Below, one piece after another: positions 9,001-17,446 of a stretch of DNA of 64,000 nt (position 1 is the stretch's first letter; each line of letters starts with the position of its first letter). The notes beneath the pieces were generated by a model. That model was given only the letters and a program-made list of their open reading frames with translations, searched no databases and was not told the DNA's origin. This stretch comes from Bacteroidaceae bacterium (GTDB lineage Bacteria > Bacteroidota > Bacteroidia > Bacteroidales > Bacteroidaceae). Made by a program: the position numbers and the translations under genes. The DNA is taken from the NCBI GenBank assembly GCA_024684455.1, contig JAIKWU010000001.1:1-64000 (forward strand), in the 5' to 3' direction.

Positions 9001-12000
9001 TCAGTTCGGTCGAAGTCCAGGTCCCAAGGTTTGTTGAAACTGTCGAGCACCTTCCACTGGGATTCGTCGGTCAGGCTAATCTGCGAAACGTTGTCACAGG
9101 TAATCAGTCCGCGGGCGGCATTACTGATGCATTTTGCCAGTCCTGCCATCATTTCAGCACTATACATCGAAGAGTCATAGTCCACCTTGATGACGGCCTC
9201 CTGTTCGCTACCTTCAATATAAACGGAAACGGGCAGTTTGGCTATATCCAACGTCAATGGCTCAACAGCAATCTTACCATACTGGGTGCCATAGTCATTG
9301 ATGACGCCTATCTGATATGTATATGAGACACTAGGATGGAAGTCATACTTGCTAGCGATTCGTGCAAAGGGATAGTTCTCGTTATCAATTGTCTGCGAGA
9401 AGTTGTCCGATACGCGACGAAGGAAGTCGGCAGTCTTTTCATGATGGTTGAGCGTGGTGACGAGAGGCAGGGTGTTGACGAACATGCCCATCGTGTTCCA
9501 GACCTTCATGTTGTTACGTCCATTTGATACGGTCACGATAGACACGGTGTCCTCGCATACGTATCTGCCGAATGTAGTATAACATGCAGCGAGATAGACG
9601 GCAGCAGGTGTGATGCCATGCTGCTGTGCAAATTCCTTTACAGCCTTGATGTCAGTCGGAGCGGTCACGCTCTTTTGGGTATGCGGCAGATGTTCTACAA
9701 ACACATCGGGAATGAGTTGTGTGGGTTCCTCAACCTCGGCCATCTGACGCTCAAAGAAGGTTTCTGTTTCGGGAGAAATTTTTTCATCGCCCACAAAGTC
9801 ATAATACGTATAGTCTTCTTTCTGTGGGTCGCTGCCGTCGAGAGCCCGAGTGAGTTGAGTGAAGAACAGGTCAACCGAGGCTCCGTCGCTGACCAGATGA
9901 TGCATGTCAACTAAGAGGGTCAGACGGTCGCTCTTGATAATTTCGAATCGGACGCAAGGCCCTTTTTCTAAGTCAAAGGGTCGCACAAACTCGTTCTTGT
10001 AAGCCTCCAACTCCTCGGCCGACAAGGTTCTGACAGGTATCTCGAGTGTATAGTCGGGCATCGGCTCCTGAATGATTTCGTCGCTCGGGTCGATGGTAAA
10101 ATGGCATAAGAGATATGGATGTGCGCGGGTCACCTTGCGAACGGCCTCAGCCAGTTGCTCTGCGCTGATTTCATTCGGGAATGTCAGAGCGTGAGGAATG
10201 TTGTACTGAACGGTGTTGGGATTGGCCTGACATTCTGTATAAACGCCTTGCTGGGCAAAACTGAGCCGGCAGGAATGCGGGGTGTCATGTCTGTCAGCAG
10301 CCTTCGGGGCAGTGTCCAAATCTGTACGTTCACCTTCTGCTTCCTTGCCTTCCAGCATGGCGTTCAGTATCTCGTTCTCGACAAACTGAATGGTTCCATG
10401 GGTGATAAGGGCACGTGAGTTCACTTGTACATTGAATCTCTTGTAGATTAACATAGCAAGTTTGATGCTTGAAATCGAAGTCAAGCCGAAATCACGGAAC
10501 AAGTTTGTGATGCCAAAATCGGCTGTGCCAATGACTTGCGACACAACCTCCTGAATCATCTTTTCAAGAACATTCAGCGGAGCCTGCGCCATTTGTTGCT
10601 CTGCCGAGCCAGCCGACTTGACAGGCTTGGGCAGTGCGCGTTTGTTCACTTTCTGATTCTGGTTCAGCGGAATGGCGTCAATCTGCATTGTCACGGCAGG
10701 TACCATATATGGCGGCTTTTGGTCGAGAATGAAGTTGTTGAGGGCTTCGATGTCCACCTGTTCGTCACTGACGATGTAGGCCGCTACGAACTTGCCGCCG
10801 CCATCATCGTCGAAGGCCTGCACCGTGGCATCCTTAATGCCTGGGAACTCACGAATGACGGATTCCACTTCTTTCAGTTCGATGCGGAAGCCACGAATCT
10901 TCACCTGACCGTCGCTTCTTCCCACAAACTGAAGGTTCCCGTCGGGCAGATAGCGCACGATGTCGCCCGTCTTGTAGATGTGGGAATAAGGACTTGCATC
11001 ATTAGAGACAAACGGATTGTCGATGAACACCTCGGCTGTCTTTTCCGGACGGTTCAGGTAGCCACGAGCCACCTGCGGGCCGCTCACCCACAGTTCGCCT
11101 ACAGCCCCAGCCGGCAACCGGTGCCCCTGCTTGTCCACGACGTAGAGGTGTACATTGTCGATAGCCGTGCCGATGGGGATGTGCGTCATCGCCTCATTGA
11201 CACGATAGGCTGTGATGCAGACCGTTGTCTCTGTCGGGCCGTAAATGTTCACCAGTTGATAATCGGTCGGAGGCTGTAATCCTGCCAGTTTCTCGCCACC
11301 GGTGGAGAGGAAATGCAGATGGTCGTTCTGCATACTGCTGGCAAACTGGTAGCCCACCTGTGTGGTCATAAAGGCGTGTGTAATACCGTTATCACTGAAA
11401 TAGGCATTGAGTGCCACCAAGTCCAATCGAATCTCCTCGGGGATGATATAGACAGTTCCGCCGCTGGTAAGCGTGGGATAGGTGTCCATCATATTGGCAT
11501 CGAAGCCATAACTGGCGTAGGCTGTCATGCGGGTGTGCTCATCCAGGTTGTAATAGCGCTGATACCAATGACAGAAGGCTACGACGTTGCGGTGAGTGAG
11601 CATACACCCCTTCGGCACACCCGTCGAGCCCGACGTGTAGAGGAGGATGAAGAGCGAGTCGGGAGCGATGTCGTCCGTCGCTGTCGGCTCAGCCGTCGGC
11701 AGGTCGGCGATGTCCTTCGTCAGCAGCACCTCACCACGATACTCATCCACCAAGTCGCGCAGCCCCTCGTCGGCAATCAGCAGACGGGCCCCCGCATCCT
11801 GCATCATGAAGTTCAGCCGCTCCTTCGGATACGTCGGGTCGAGCGGCTGGTAGGCACAGCCAGCCTTCAGCACACCCAGCGAGGCGATGGCCATCCACTC
11901 ACATCGCGGAATCAGGATGGACACCACGTCCTCATGTCCCAAGCCTCGAGAAGCGATGTAGCCGGCGATGCGGTCGCTGAGCCCATCCACCTCTCGATAG

Positions 12001-15000
12001 GTCAGACGAGTCTCTTGATAGACCACGGCGATGTTCTCAGGCGTGGCCTTTGCCTGACGGTTGAACAGCGAGACGATGGTCTGGCTGTCGTCGTAGGGCA
12101 CGTCAGTCCGATTGAAGGAGTCCAGCAGTTGCATCTGCTCAGCAGACAGGAGCGGGACGTCGGCAAGTCGGGATTGTGGCTGGTTGATGAATGTCTTCAG
12201 TACATGGGCGACCGATTCGGTGAGTTGACCGACCAACGATTCGCTGTACAGTCCGTTGTCGTATTCTGTGACGATGCAGGGCTGTCCGTCGTGTATCTCT
12301 ATGCGTACGAGCAGACGGAACTTAGGTGCTCCAGCCTCGAGGCTTTCGACGCTCACCTCGTGTCCGTTCTGCATGTAGCGAGTCACCATTCCCAACTGAT
12401 AGGCGAAGGCCAGTTCGGGCGTATAGCCATAGTCGGCGGCTATGCGGGCATAGGGGTACTGTTCATGGCGCATGGCTTCGTCGAACCGCTGGCTGACATC
12501 CTTGATGAAATCCATCACGCTTCCGTCACCTACCTTAGCGGCGAAGGGCAGCGTATTGACGAACATGCCAAAACTATTCTGGATGCGGATGTTGGAACGT
12601 CCGCTGGAAACGGTGCTGATGTACAAGTCGTCAGTGCCAGTGAATCGGGCAAAGACGAGCAGGGTGGCAGCCAGTGTCAGGTGAGCCGGAGTCACGGGAT
12701 GCTGACGGCAGAACTGTTCCACAGCCTCCATGTCGATAGGACGGCAGCACTCCGCCGACCGCTCGCAGGGCTGTGGCGTCGGCAGGTCGGCAGGCAGTTC
12801 GGTAGCCCCCTCACACGTGCCCAGCAGCGAGTCGTAGTAAGCCTTGTGAGCGTCGGTCGGTTCCCCCTGCTGGTCGGCAGCAAGGTTCAGGTGAGTATAA
12901 GTCTCGGCCTCCACACTGCGGCCTTCGAGCACATCACAGAGTTGGACGATAAACAAGTCGAGCGAACTGCCGTCGAACACCAGATGGTGGACGTCCAACA
13001 GCAGGAACACGCCACTCTCCGTGCCGACAATCTCCATGCGGCAGAGCACATCCCTGCTCAAGTCGAACGGACGGACAAACGCTTGCTTATGTGCCGTCCA
13101 CTCAGCGTCCGTCATGCTGAGGACAGGGATGTCGATGCTGACAGGAGCAAAGCGTTGCACAATGTCGTCACCCTCCGACTCGAAACGTACGAAGATGTGT
13201 TTGTGAGCCTCCAGCACCTTCAGTACAGCCCGACGCAACCGCTCCGAGTCCGTGTCGGCAGGAAATCCCAGCACCCACGGAATGTTATACTGCGTGTCTT
13301 CTGGATGGTTCATGCAATCCACATAGACACCTGTTTGTGAGAAAGAGAGAGGAGCCACCGTCACCTCTTCCACCTGCTGCGGCTGGGAGGCGACCGTGTT
13401 CTTGATTGCCTCCTCGAGCATCAGCACCGTCGCCTCCTTCACCAGATTCTTGGCATCCAGAATCGCGCCGTATCGCCTATAGACCGTCGTTGCCAGACGG
13501 ATAGCAGAAATCGACGTCAGGCCCACAAAGCGGAGCGGCGTGTCGATGCCGAACTCCGTGTGGTGGACAATCCCCCCCACCATCTCCACCAGTTCACGCT
13601 GCAAGTCGTTTTGCGCCGCCATCCCCGACTGCCGCTCCAGCGCAGCCGCCGACTTGACAGGCTTGGGCAGCGCCCGCTTGTCCACCTTCTGATTCTGATT
13701 CAGCGGAATAGCGTCAATCTGCATCGTCGCCGCAGGCACCATATACGGAGGCTTCCGCTCGAGGATGAAACCGTTCAGCGCATCGACATCCACCTCATGC
13801 TCAGCCACCACGTAGGCAGCGATGAACTTGCCGCCGCCCTCCTCGTCGAAAGCCTGCACCGTCACATCCTTCACGCCAGGAAACTCCTTGATGACCCCCT
13901 CCACCTCACGCAACTCGATGCGGAAGCCGCGAATCTTCACCTGGCCGTCGCGACGACCCACAAACTGTAGGTTCCCGTCGGGCAGCCAGCGTACGATGTC
14001 GCCCGTCTTGTAGATACGGGCATACTCGCCATCGTCACCCGTGACAAACGGATTGTCGATGAACACCTCCGCCGTCTTTTCCCGACGGTTCAGGTAGCCA
14101 CGAGCCACCTGCGGTCCGCTCACCCACAGTTCGCCCTCCTGTCCCTGCTCCACCTGTCGTCCCTGCTCATCCACGACATAGAGACGGCACCCGTCGAGCG
14201 GTCGGCCGATAGGCACATTCTTTTCATATTGTCGGACAGGATAGATCGTAGTGAAGATGGTACACTCCGTCGGGCCGTATGCATTGTACAGTTGATAGTT
14301 CGTCGGCGGCACCACAGGGATGAAACACTCGCCGCCCACCGAGAGATGGCGGAGGCTGTGGTTCTCCAGTTCGGCAAACTGACACCCCACCTGCGTCGTC
14401 ATAAACGCATGAGTAATCCCGTTCGACTCGAAATACCCGTTCAGGGCAATCAAGTCCAGCCGAATCTCCTCAGGAATGATATAGACCGCAGCCCCCGTCG
14501 TCAGGGCAGGATACAAGTCCATCATGCACGCGTCGAAGCCAAAACTCGCGTAGGCAGCCACACGGTCGCCCCTCTTGAGGTCGTAGAAGCGCCGATACCA
14601 GTCGCAGAACGCCGTCACGTTGCCATGCTCCAGCATACACCCCTTCGGCACACCCGTCGAGCCCGACGTGTAGAGGAGGATGAAGAGCGAGTCGGGAGCG
14701 ATGTCGTCCGTCGCCGTCGGCTCAGCCGTCGGCAGGTCGGCGATGTCCCGCGTCAGCAGCACCTCACCCCGATACCCATCCACCAAGTCGCGCAGCGCCT
14801 CGTCGGCAATCAGCAGACGGGCCCCCGCATCCTGCATCATAAAGTTCAGCCGCTCCTTCGGATAGGTCGGGTCGAGCGGCTGGTAGGCACAGCCTGCCTT
14901 CAGCACACCCAGCGAGGCGATGGCCATCCACTCGCACCGCGGAATCAGGATGGACACCACGTCCTCCCGTCCCAGACCCAGCGCAGCCACGTAGGCAGCC

Positions 15001-15155
15001 AGACTGTCGCTGAGCCCATCCACCTCCCGATAGGAGTAGCGACGATTGTGAAACACGACAGCCGTCTCGTCGGCATACGACTTGGCACACTCACGGAAAC
15101 GTGACACCACGGTCTGAGCCTGCGTCAGACCCTTTTCAATAGTTGCGTTCTTCAT
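6024..15155 (-). CDS. Three-module NRPS with terminal reductase: A-T-C-A-T-C-A-T-R
   Basis: 3043 residues. A1 ~12-500, T1 ~515-590 (Ser548 in VGLTSIS), C1 ~605-1030 (HHLVFDG ~723), A2 ~1040-1535, T2 ~1550-1620 (FGLTSIS), C2 ~1650-2080 (HHLVSDG ~1750), A3 ~2090-2585, T3 ~2590-2660 (IGGSSIL), reductase ~2675-3040 (GATGYLG ~2680 for NADPH, STGS, and YIHSK ~2839). There is no starter C domain, so A1-T1 begins the chain; three amino acids are joined and thioester reduction should release an aldehyde or alcohol. My manual ten-residue pocket readings are A1 D-A-M-F-S-G-A-I-F-K, A2 D-A-M-F-S-G-I-V-C-K, A3 D-V-A-L-I-A-G-C-G-K; I do not assign substrates. No epimerase or methyltransferase domain and no phosphopantetheinyl transferase gene is visible. 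Gut anaerobes are known to make protease-inhibiting peptide aldehydes and pyrazinones with reductase-ended NRPSs. Confidence 0.95.
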   Translation of the reverse strand: MKNATIEKGLTQAQTVVSRFRECAKSYADETAVVFHNRRYSYREVDGLSDSLAAYVAALGLGREDVVSILIPRCEWMAIASLGVLKAGCAYQPLDPTYPKERLNFMMQDAGARLLIADEALRDLVDGYRGEVLLTRDIADLPTAEPTATDDIAPDSLFILLYTSGSTGVPKGCMLEHGNVTAFCDWYRRFYDLKRGDRVAAYASFGFDACMMDLYPALTTGAAVYIIPEEIRLDLIALNGYFESNGITHAFMTTQVGCQFAELENHSLRHLSVGGECFIPVVPPTNYQLYNAYGPTECTIFTTIYPVRQYEKNVPIGRPLDGCRLYVVDEQGRQVEQGQEGELWVSGPQVARGYLNRREKTAEVFIDNPFVTGDDGEYARIYKTGDIVRWLPDGNLQFVGRRDGQVKIRGFRIELREVEGVIKEFPGVKDVTVQAFDEEGGGKFIAAYVVAEHEVDVDALNGFILERKPPYMVPAATMQIDAIPLNQNQKVDKRALPKPVKSAAALERQSGMAAQNDLQRELVEMVGGIVHHTEFGIDTPLRFVGLTSISAIRLATTVYRRYGAILDAKNLVKEATVLMLEEAIKNTVASQPQQVEEVTVAPLSFSQTGVYVDCMNHPEDTQYNIPWVLGFPADTDSERLRRAVLKVLEAHKHIFVRFESEGDDIVQRFAPVSIDIPVLSMTDAEWTAHKQAFVRPFDLSRDVLCRMEIVGTESGVFLLLDVHHLVFDGSSLDLFIVQLCDVLEGRSVEAETYTHLNLAADQQGEPTDAHKAYYDSLLGTCEGATELPADLPTPQPCERSAECCRPIDMEAVEQFCRQHPVTPAHLTLAATLLVFARFTGTDDLYISTVSSGRSNIRIQNSFGMFVNTLPFAAKVGDGSVMDFIKDVSQRFDEAMRHEQYPYARIAADYGYTPELAFAYQLGMVTRYMQNGHEVSVESLEAGAPKFRLLVRIEIHDGQPCIVTEYDNGLYSESLVGQLTESVAHVLKTFINQPQSRLADVPLLSAEQMQLLDSFNRTDVPYDDSQTIVSLFNRQAKATPENIAVVYQETRLTYREVDGLSDRIAGYIASRGLGHEDVVSILIPRCEWMAIASLGVLKAGCAYQPLDPTYPKERLNFMMQDAGARLLIADEGLRDLVDEYRGEVLLTKDIADLPTAEPTATDDIAPDSLFILLYTSGSTGVPKGCMLTHRNVVAFCHWYQRYYNLDEHTRMTAYASYGFDANMMDTYPTLTSGGTVYIIPEEIRLDLVALNAYFSDNGITHAFMTTQVGYQFASSMQNDHLHFLSTGGEKLAGLQPPTDYQLVNIYGPTETTVCITAYRVNEAMTHIPIGTAIDNVHLYVVDKQGHRLPAGAVGELWVSGPQVARGYLNRPEKTAEVFIDNPFVSNDASPYSHIYKTGDIVRYLPDGNLQFVGRSDGQVKIRGFRIELKEVESVIREFPGIKDATVQAFDDDGGGKFVAAYIVSDEQVDIEALNNFILDQKPPYMVPAVTMQIDAIPLNQNQKVNKRALPKPVKSAGSAEQQMAQAPLNVLEKMIQEVVSQVIGTADFGITNLFRDFGLTSISSIKLAMLIYKRFNVQVNSRALITHGTIQFVENEILNAMLEGKEAEGERTDLDTAPKAADRHDTPHSCRLSFAQQGVYTECQANPNTVQYNIPHALTFPNEISAEQLAEAVRKVTRAHPYLLCHFTIDPSDEIIQEPMPDYTLEIPVRTLSAEELEAYKNEFVRPFDLEKGPCVRFEIIKSDRLTLLVDMHHLVSDGASVDLFFTQLTRALDGSDPQKEDYTYYDFVGDEKISPETETFFERQMAEVEEPTQLIPDVFVEHLPHTQKSVTAPTDIKAVKEFAQQHGITPAAVYLAACYTTFGRYVCEDTVSIVTVSNGRNNMKVWNTMGMFVNTLPLVTTLNHHEKTADFLRRVSDNFSQTIDNENYPFARIASKYDFHPSVSYTYQIGVINDYGTQYGKIAVEPLTLDIAKLPVSVYIEGSEQEAVIKVDYDSSMYSAEMMAGLAKCISNAARGLITCDNVSQISLTDESQWKVLDSFNKPWDLDFDRTDSVATRFKKIVGEYPDKTAVVFKDKAFTYQELDKLTDSLAAKIYKIGCEVTGKTDLKEEVAAIILPRNEQTFIMPLAAVKAGMGYEPLDPSYPKERLNFMVKDASVCLLIADDDLCNVVDEYKGKIVTVSELYSMEKADTPPVGPSPESLFIMLYTSGSTGAPKGCQIENRNIVAYAHGMRHTFYTKDDIVAAYASFSFDVNMADVFCSLLVGATVNLVPEEDRMDLGRLAAYFDKAGITTLLLTTQVGVQFAQNYPHQKTLRLLIIAGEKCPAIDPSAISYPIANGYGPTENCCGVSVFPIKEWEPNIPIGQPIPTIHAYVLDKTNHRLPAGAAGEYCLSGPQTSRGYLNRPDKTAEAYEDCPFNEFRMYHTGDIVRYRQNGDVEFVGRKDGQVKIRGFRIETKEVETVIRGFDGIDDVTVQAYDYESGGKYLAAFVVGSGTINTDALAEYVKSQKPAYMVPAVIMQIDKIPLTVNMKVDKKALPKPERKAADYVAPANKTEEDFCAIFSSVLGIDRISAEADFFEIGGSSILAMKVVIAAEKAGYKIVYNDVFTYTTPRAMAEFLGEHTEPEATAGEQAPLAYGEWTPPVVGADGYDYKPIHELLSHNTLEAYLSGEPNVVGDVLLLGATGYLGSHVLHELIKSYEGTIYCFVRPSKEESGENRLKAMQRYYFNDADDELYGSRIIVIEGDATDPASLQKFEAPHSDMTVINCAASVKHFAKGNEIERVNVESVKNLTAWCLRWGARLIHISTGSIMGSRKDGVPPISFHFTENVLYAGQELNGNQYIHSKFMAERHIYEEILANGLRAKVCRVGNLAPRSDDGEFQINYQTNSYMNSLNAFRTLGVIGYDDLNVETEFSPIDCVAKAVLALAQTPDDCICFQPLNPHRPLMGDVIHTMNDMGFSIRGAEGEEVAEALNKALADENTHANVGSLIAYNSGDGSQEIGLESLDVTYTSCILERLGFSWPETGTAYIRRFLEKLGEKGFFNH
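11606..11938. repeat. A2-domain copy of a ~330-bp near-identical intragenic repeat
   Basis: This stretch, coding the N-terminal A-domain subdomain through the P-loop of module 2, matches 14638-14970 of module 1 with only about a dozen or so base differences by eye, mostly silent. Flanking substrate-pocket sequence is far more divergent. Confidence 0.85.
14638..14970. repeat. A1-domain copy of the ~330-bp near-identical intragenic repeat
   Basis: Partner of 11606-11938. At protein level about 100 residues (from EDVVSILIPRCEWMAIAS to PKGCML) differ at only a few positions between A1 and A2, whereas A3 is clearly divergent here. Confidence 0.85.
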
Positions 15156-15198
15156 CTTTTCTGACAGTTAACTTAAAAAACAGGATGAGGAGGATGAT

Positions 15199-15220
15199 CA
15201 TTGTTCATTGTTCAATGTTC
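15199..15220. repeat. Heptamer repeat in the NRPS leader
   Basis: TGTTCAT, TGTTCAA and TGTTC units lie between the predicted NRPS promoter and the ATG at 15155. Confidence 0.6.
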
Positions 15221-15226
15221 ACCTCC

Positions 15227-15235
15227 GCAAAGGTA
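15227..15235 (-). promoter_or_regulatory. Predicted -7 box of the NRPS operon (TACCTTTGC)
   Basis: On the minus strand TACCTTTGC matches TAnnTTTG and lies 71 bp before the ATG. No strong -33 TTG is visible upstream, which fits a promoter that needs an activator. Confidence 0.55.
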
Positions 15236-15362
15236 AGAAAAAAGTTTGAACAGAAATGATAAAAAAGGGATTTTTTCCCAGAGAAAGACAAGATTTTGTA
15301 TCCGAATGCCACCCAGCAGCAGTAAAAATCTTTATGATCAGCATAAACAGTGACTGAACCCT

Positions 15363-15418
15363 CCCAGTGCTTGGAAAAAACATGCTAAGCACTTAGCGTC
15401 ATCACGCCAAGCACTTTT
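15363..15418. repeat. 22-bp-period palindromic array B (3 units)
   Basis: Units CCCAGTGCTTGG (15363-15374), CTAAGCACTTAG (15385-15396), CCAAGCACTTTT (15407-15418) with 10-bp linkers AAAAAACATG and CGTCATCACG. It lies about 130 bp upstream of the NRPS promoter. Confidence 0.88.
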
Positions 15419-15475
15419 AATGCCTTTTATGACGGAGGTGGGGCTTAAACAAGATATACCTCTATTGCATTCCCT

Positions 15476-15528
15476 CTCAAGACCCCCTCTAACTCCCCCA
15501 AGGGGGAGAACTTCAAGGGGGTCTTGAG
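15476..15528. repeat. C/G-rich nested palindrome
   Basis: Outer arms CTCAAGACCCCCT (15476-15488) and AGGGGGTCTTGAG (15516-15528) enclose an inner hairpin CTCCCCC-AA-GGGGGAG (15493-15508). The same core recurs twice at 20794-20907. It resembles a small non-autonomous mobile repeat. Confidence 0.8.
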
Positions 15529-15862
15529 GGGGTAGGGGTGTGGTTTCTTTACATCTTTCACTTATTAGTTGTATTGATAGCGTATTCTTTCCCTATTTTT
15601 CGTATCTTTGCAGCGAAAAGAATGTTTTACTTTTTTTTGATGGTGATGAGGATGGACAAAGTGGCTTACAATGGGCGACACTAAACAGGCGCTGCGCTAT
15701 CTTGAGGATGTCGAAATGCTTGACAACAATCATCAGGGCATAGGACAACTACGCTCTTTTTCAATTAACATTGACCATTGACCATTGAACATTGAACATT
15801 TAACAATGAACGCCGCTACAGGTTGGATGCGTGTAGGGGGGTGAGGGATGTGTGTGGTTGGG
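15529..15862. other. Gene-poor gap with orphan promoter and a doubtful 36-codon ORF
   Basis: The gap between the NRPS promoter and the OMF gene totals ~700 bp. After array B and the palindrome it holds a -7 box TATCTTTGC at 15603-15611 (plus strand) followed by a possible ORF 15671-15781 (36 codons, GDTKQALRYLEDVEMLDN near its start). I do not recognise it; it could be a gene fragment, a small RNA or nothing. Its end runs into a heptamer repeat. Confidence 0.25.
15763..15810. repeat. Heptamer repeat (ATTGACC/ATTGAAC, about 6 units)
   Basis: Imperfect units CATTGAC, CATTGAC, CATTGAA, CATTGAA, CATTTAA and so on lie between the orphan ORF and the 3' end of the OMF gene. Confidence 0.7.
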
Positions 15863-17299
15863 TTATTTTGTTCCTCCTCCGAGTGCGATGTAGAGTGCGA
15901 TGATGGCTTGTGCGCCGTTGTACATGTTCATGGCCTCGCTGAGTTGGGCGGAGAGGAGGCTTTCTTGTGCGGTGAGGACTTCGAGGTAGTTGGCTTTGCC
16001 GTTGTCCATGAGTTCGTGGGTGCCTTTGTAGGCTTGGCGGAGGACTTCGACTTGCCGGTGGTAGTAGGCGTGTTTCTCACGGGCTGCCTGAAGGTCGGCG
16101 AGGGCTTCGTTGACTTGGTTGCCTGCATCGATGACGGTCTGGACGTACTTGCGCTGTATGTCGTCTTGTGTCAACTTGGCTATCTTCAGATTGGCGGTCA
16201 GACGGCCTCGGGCAAAGAGGGGCTGGGTGAGCGATGCCACGGCACTGAGCAGCAGACGGCCTGGGTCGACGACGATGCTGCCTGCACTGTTGGTCCAACC
16301 TGCCGTTCCTGACAGGGTGATGCCTGGGTAGAAGGCGGCTCGTGCTGCCTGGGTGTTGTAGAAGGCTTCGGCCATGCGGTAGTCGGCCATGCGGACGTCG
16401 GGACGGTATTCGAGCAACTGGGCTGGCACTCCGACTTTGAGAAATCGGGTGTCGAACATGCGCTGTCCTGTGTCGTCGGATGCGGACTGGGGGTGATGGG
16501 GCAGGGCGGAACTGCCCCAGTGGCTGCGCTGGATGTGTCGGGGGGTGAGGGCGAGCAGACGGCAGAGGGAGTTCTCGACGCTGAGGATGTTGCGACGTGT
16601 ATCGACGATCTGCGTCTTGACGTTGAGATAGGATGACTCCATCTGATTGACGGCGGTGGAGTAGATTTTGCCGTTCTCCCAAAGTGTCTTCTCGGTCGAG
16701 AGCGATGCACGCCACAGGCTGTCGGTGACGGTGAGTATGTGGAGTTGGTGGTCGAGCACTTGTAGCATGAAGTACTGTTGGGCGACGATGGAGATGAGGT
16801 TGGCGCGCAGGATTTCCTCTCCTAACTGGGCCTGCATGTGCAGTGCCTGCGACTTACGCTTTTGGTTGGTAATCGAGCCAAACACGTCAAGGTCCATCGA
16901 GAGTTGGAGGGGCAGGTTATACGTCTTAGTGGCAGGGCTATGGTCGAAACTTGCAATCGTTCCTGATGGTGTGAAATGGAGCGAAGGCAGGTAAGCCATG
17001 CGTGCAGCACGGAGCGACGCCTCGGACTGAGAAATGGCAATGCGTGCCGAATGGAGGTCGGTATTGCGAGTCAGTACGCTGTCGATGAGTTGTTGCAGCA
17101 GCGGGTCGGTGAAAAACTCGCGCCACGACATCTGTGCGAGTGACCATTGACCATTGACCATTGACCATTGACCATTGACCATTGTGCCGTAAGCATCGGC
17201 AGGCACTTGTGCCTCTGACTGGTATTTGTTGTAGATGCCGCAGCCTGTCATCAGTAGGCTTATGGCGATTGCCAAAAAGAACTTAAAAGACTTTTTCAT
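15863..17299 (-). CDS. RND efflux outer-membrane factor lipoprotein (TolC/NodT family)
   Basis: 478 residues. The N terminus is a lipoprotein signal (MKKSFKFF, hydrophobic core, LLMTGC with the lipid-bearing Cys at ~20). The body holds the two long-helix repeats of TolC-type channels, with QQLIDSVLTRNTDLHSARI and, in the second half, TAGWTNSAGSI and NEALADLQAAREKHAYYHRQ. It is the last gene of an MFP-RND-OMF set on the minus strand and would complete the tripartite pump across the outer membrane. Odd points: six exact 7-bp repeats lie in frame directly after the signal (17141-17182, giving a doubled MVNGQWS), and the leader with the start codon is duplicated 168 bp upstream. The 305-bp gap to the permease gene suggests partly separate control. 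Confidence 0.93.
   Translation of the reverse strand: MKKSFKFFLAIAISLLMTGCGIYNKYQSEAQVPADAYGTMVNGQWSMVNGQWSLAQMSWREFFTDPLLQQLIDSVLTRNTDLHSARIAISQSEASLRAARMAYLPSLHFTPSGTIASFDHSPATKTYNLPLQLSMDLDVFGSITNQKRKSQALHMQAQLGEEILRANLISIVAQQYFMLQVLDHQLHILTVTDSLWRASLSTEKTLWENGKIYSTAVNQMESSYLNVKTQIVDTRRNILSVENSLCRLLALTPRHIQRSHWGSSALPHHPQSASDDTGQRMFDTRFLKVGVPAQLLEYRPDVRMADYRMAEAFYNTQAARAAFYPGITLSGTAGWTNSAGSIVVDPGRLLLSAVASLTQPLFARGRLTANLKIAKLTQDDIQRKYVQTVIDAGNQVNEALADLQAAREKHAYYHRQVEVLRQAYKGTHELMDNGKANYLEVLTAQESLLSAQLSEAMNMYNGAQAIIALYIALGGGTK
17141..17182. repeat. Six perfect in-frame heptamers in the OMF gene (TGACCAT x6)
   Basis: TGACCAT repeated six times exactly; on the coding strand ATGGTCA x6 encodes MVNGQWSMVNGQWS after the signal peptide. 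Six units keep the frame (42 bp); five or seven would not. Confidence 0.95.
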
Positions 17300-17316
17300 T
17301 GTATATCACTAAATTA
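17293..17316. repeat. 24-bp direct repeat, gene-proximal copy (contains OMF start codon)
   Basis: This copy covers the leader and ATG of the OMF gene. An identical copy lies at 17461-17484, 168 bp further upstream on the minus strand. Confidence 0.92.
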
Positions 17317-17370
17317 ACGTGAGTTCGATGAATTTTGAAAAAACGATAATATATGAATTATTTATGTGTT

Positions 17371-17446
17371 TTTTACACGTCAATCTACAAAAATCATGAC
17401 GTCAATTTACATTGACGAATAGATTAACGAAGATTTACGTGTAAAA
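17371..17446. repeat. Inverted repeat between the duplicated leaders
   Basis: Arms TTTTACACGTCAATCT (17371-17386) and AGATTTACGTGTAAAA (17431-17446) pair with one mismatch. A smaller perfect palindrome, CGTCAAT-TTAC-ATTGACG, lies within. This could be an operator or an RNA hairpin in the OMF leader. Confidence 0.8.

Noticed and set aside
11313-13340. 675-codon open frame on the plus strand opposite the NRPS gene
   Set aside because: It mirrors the codon pattern of the NRPS on the other strand, has His/Val/Gln-rich sequence without any domain, and lacks a promoter. Several other long antisense frames (3784-4752, 22218-23417, 28823-30289, 54770-56188) are rejected for the same reason.
15671-15781. 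TPR-protein fragment
   Set aside because: The phrase GDTKQALRYLEDVEMLDN only loosely resembles a TPR helix pair; too short to support.
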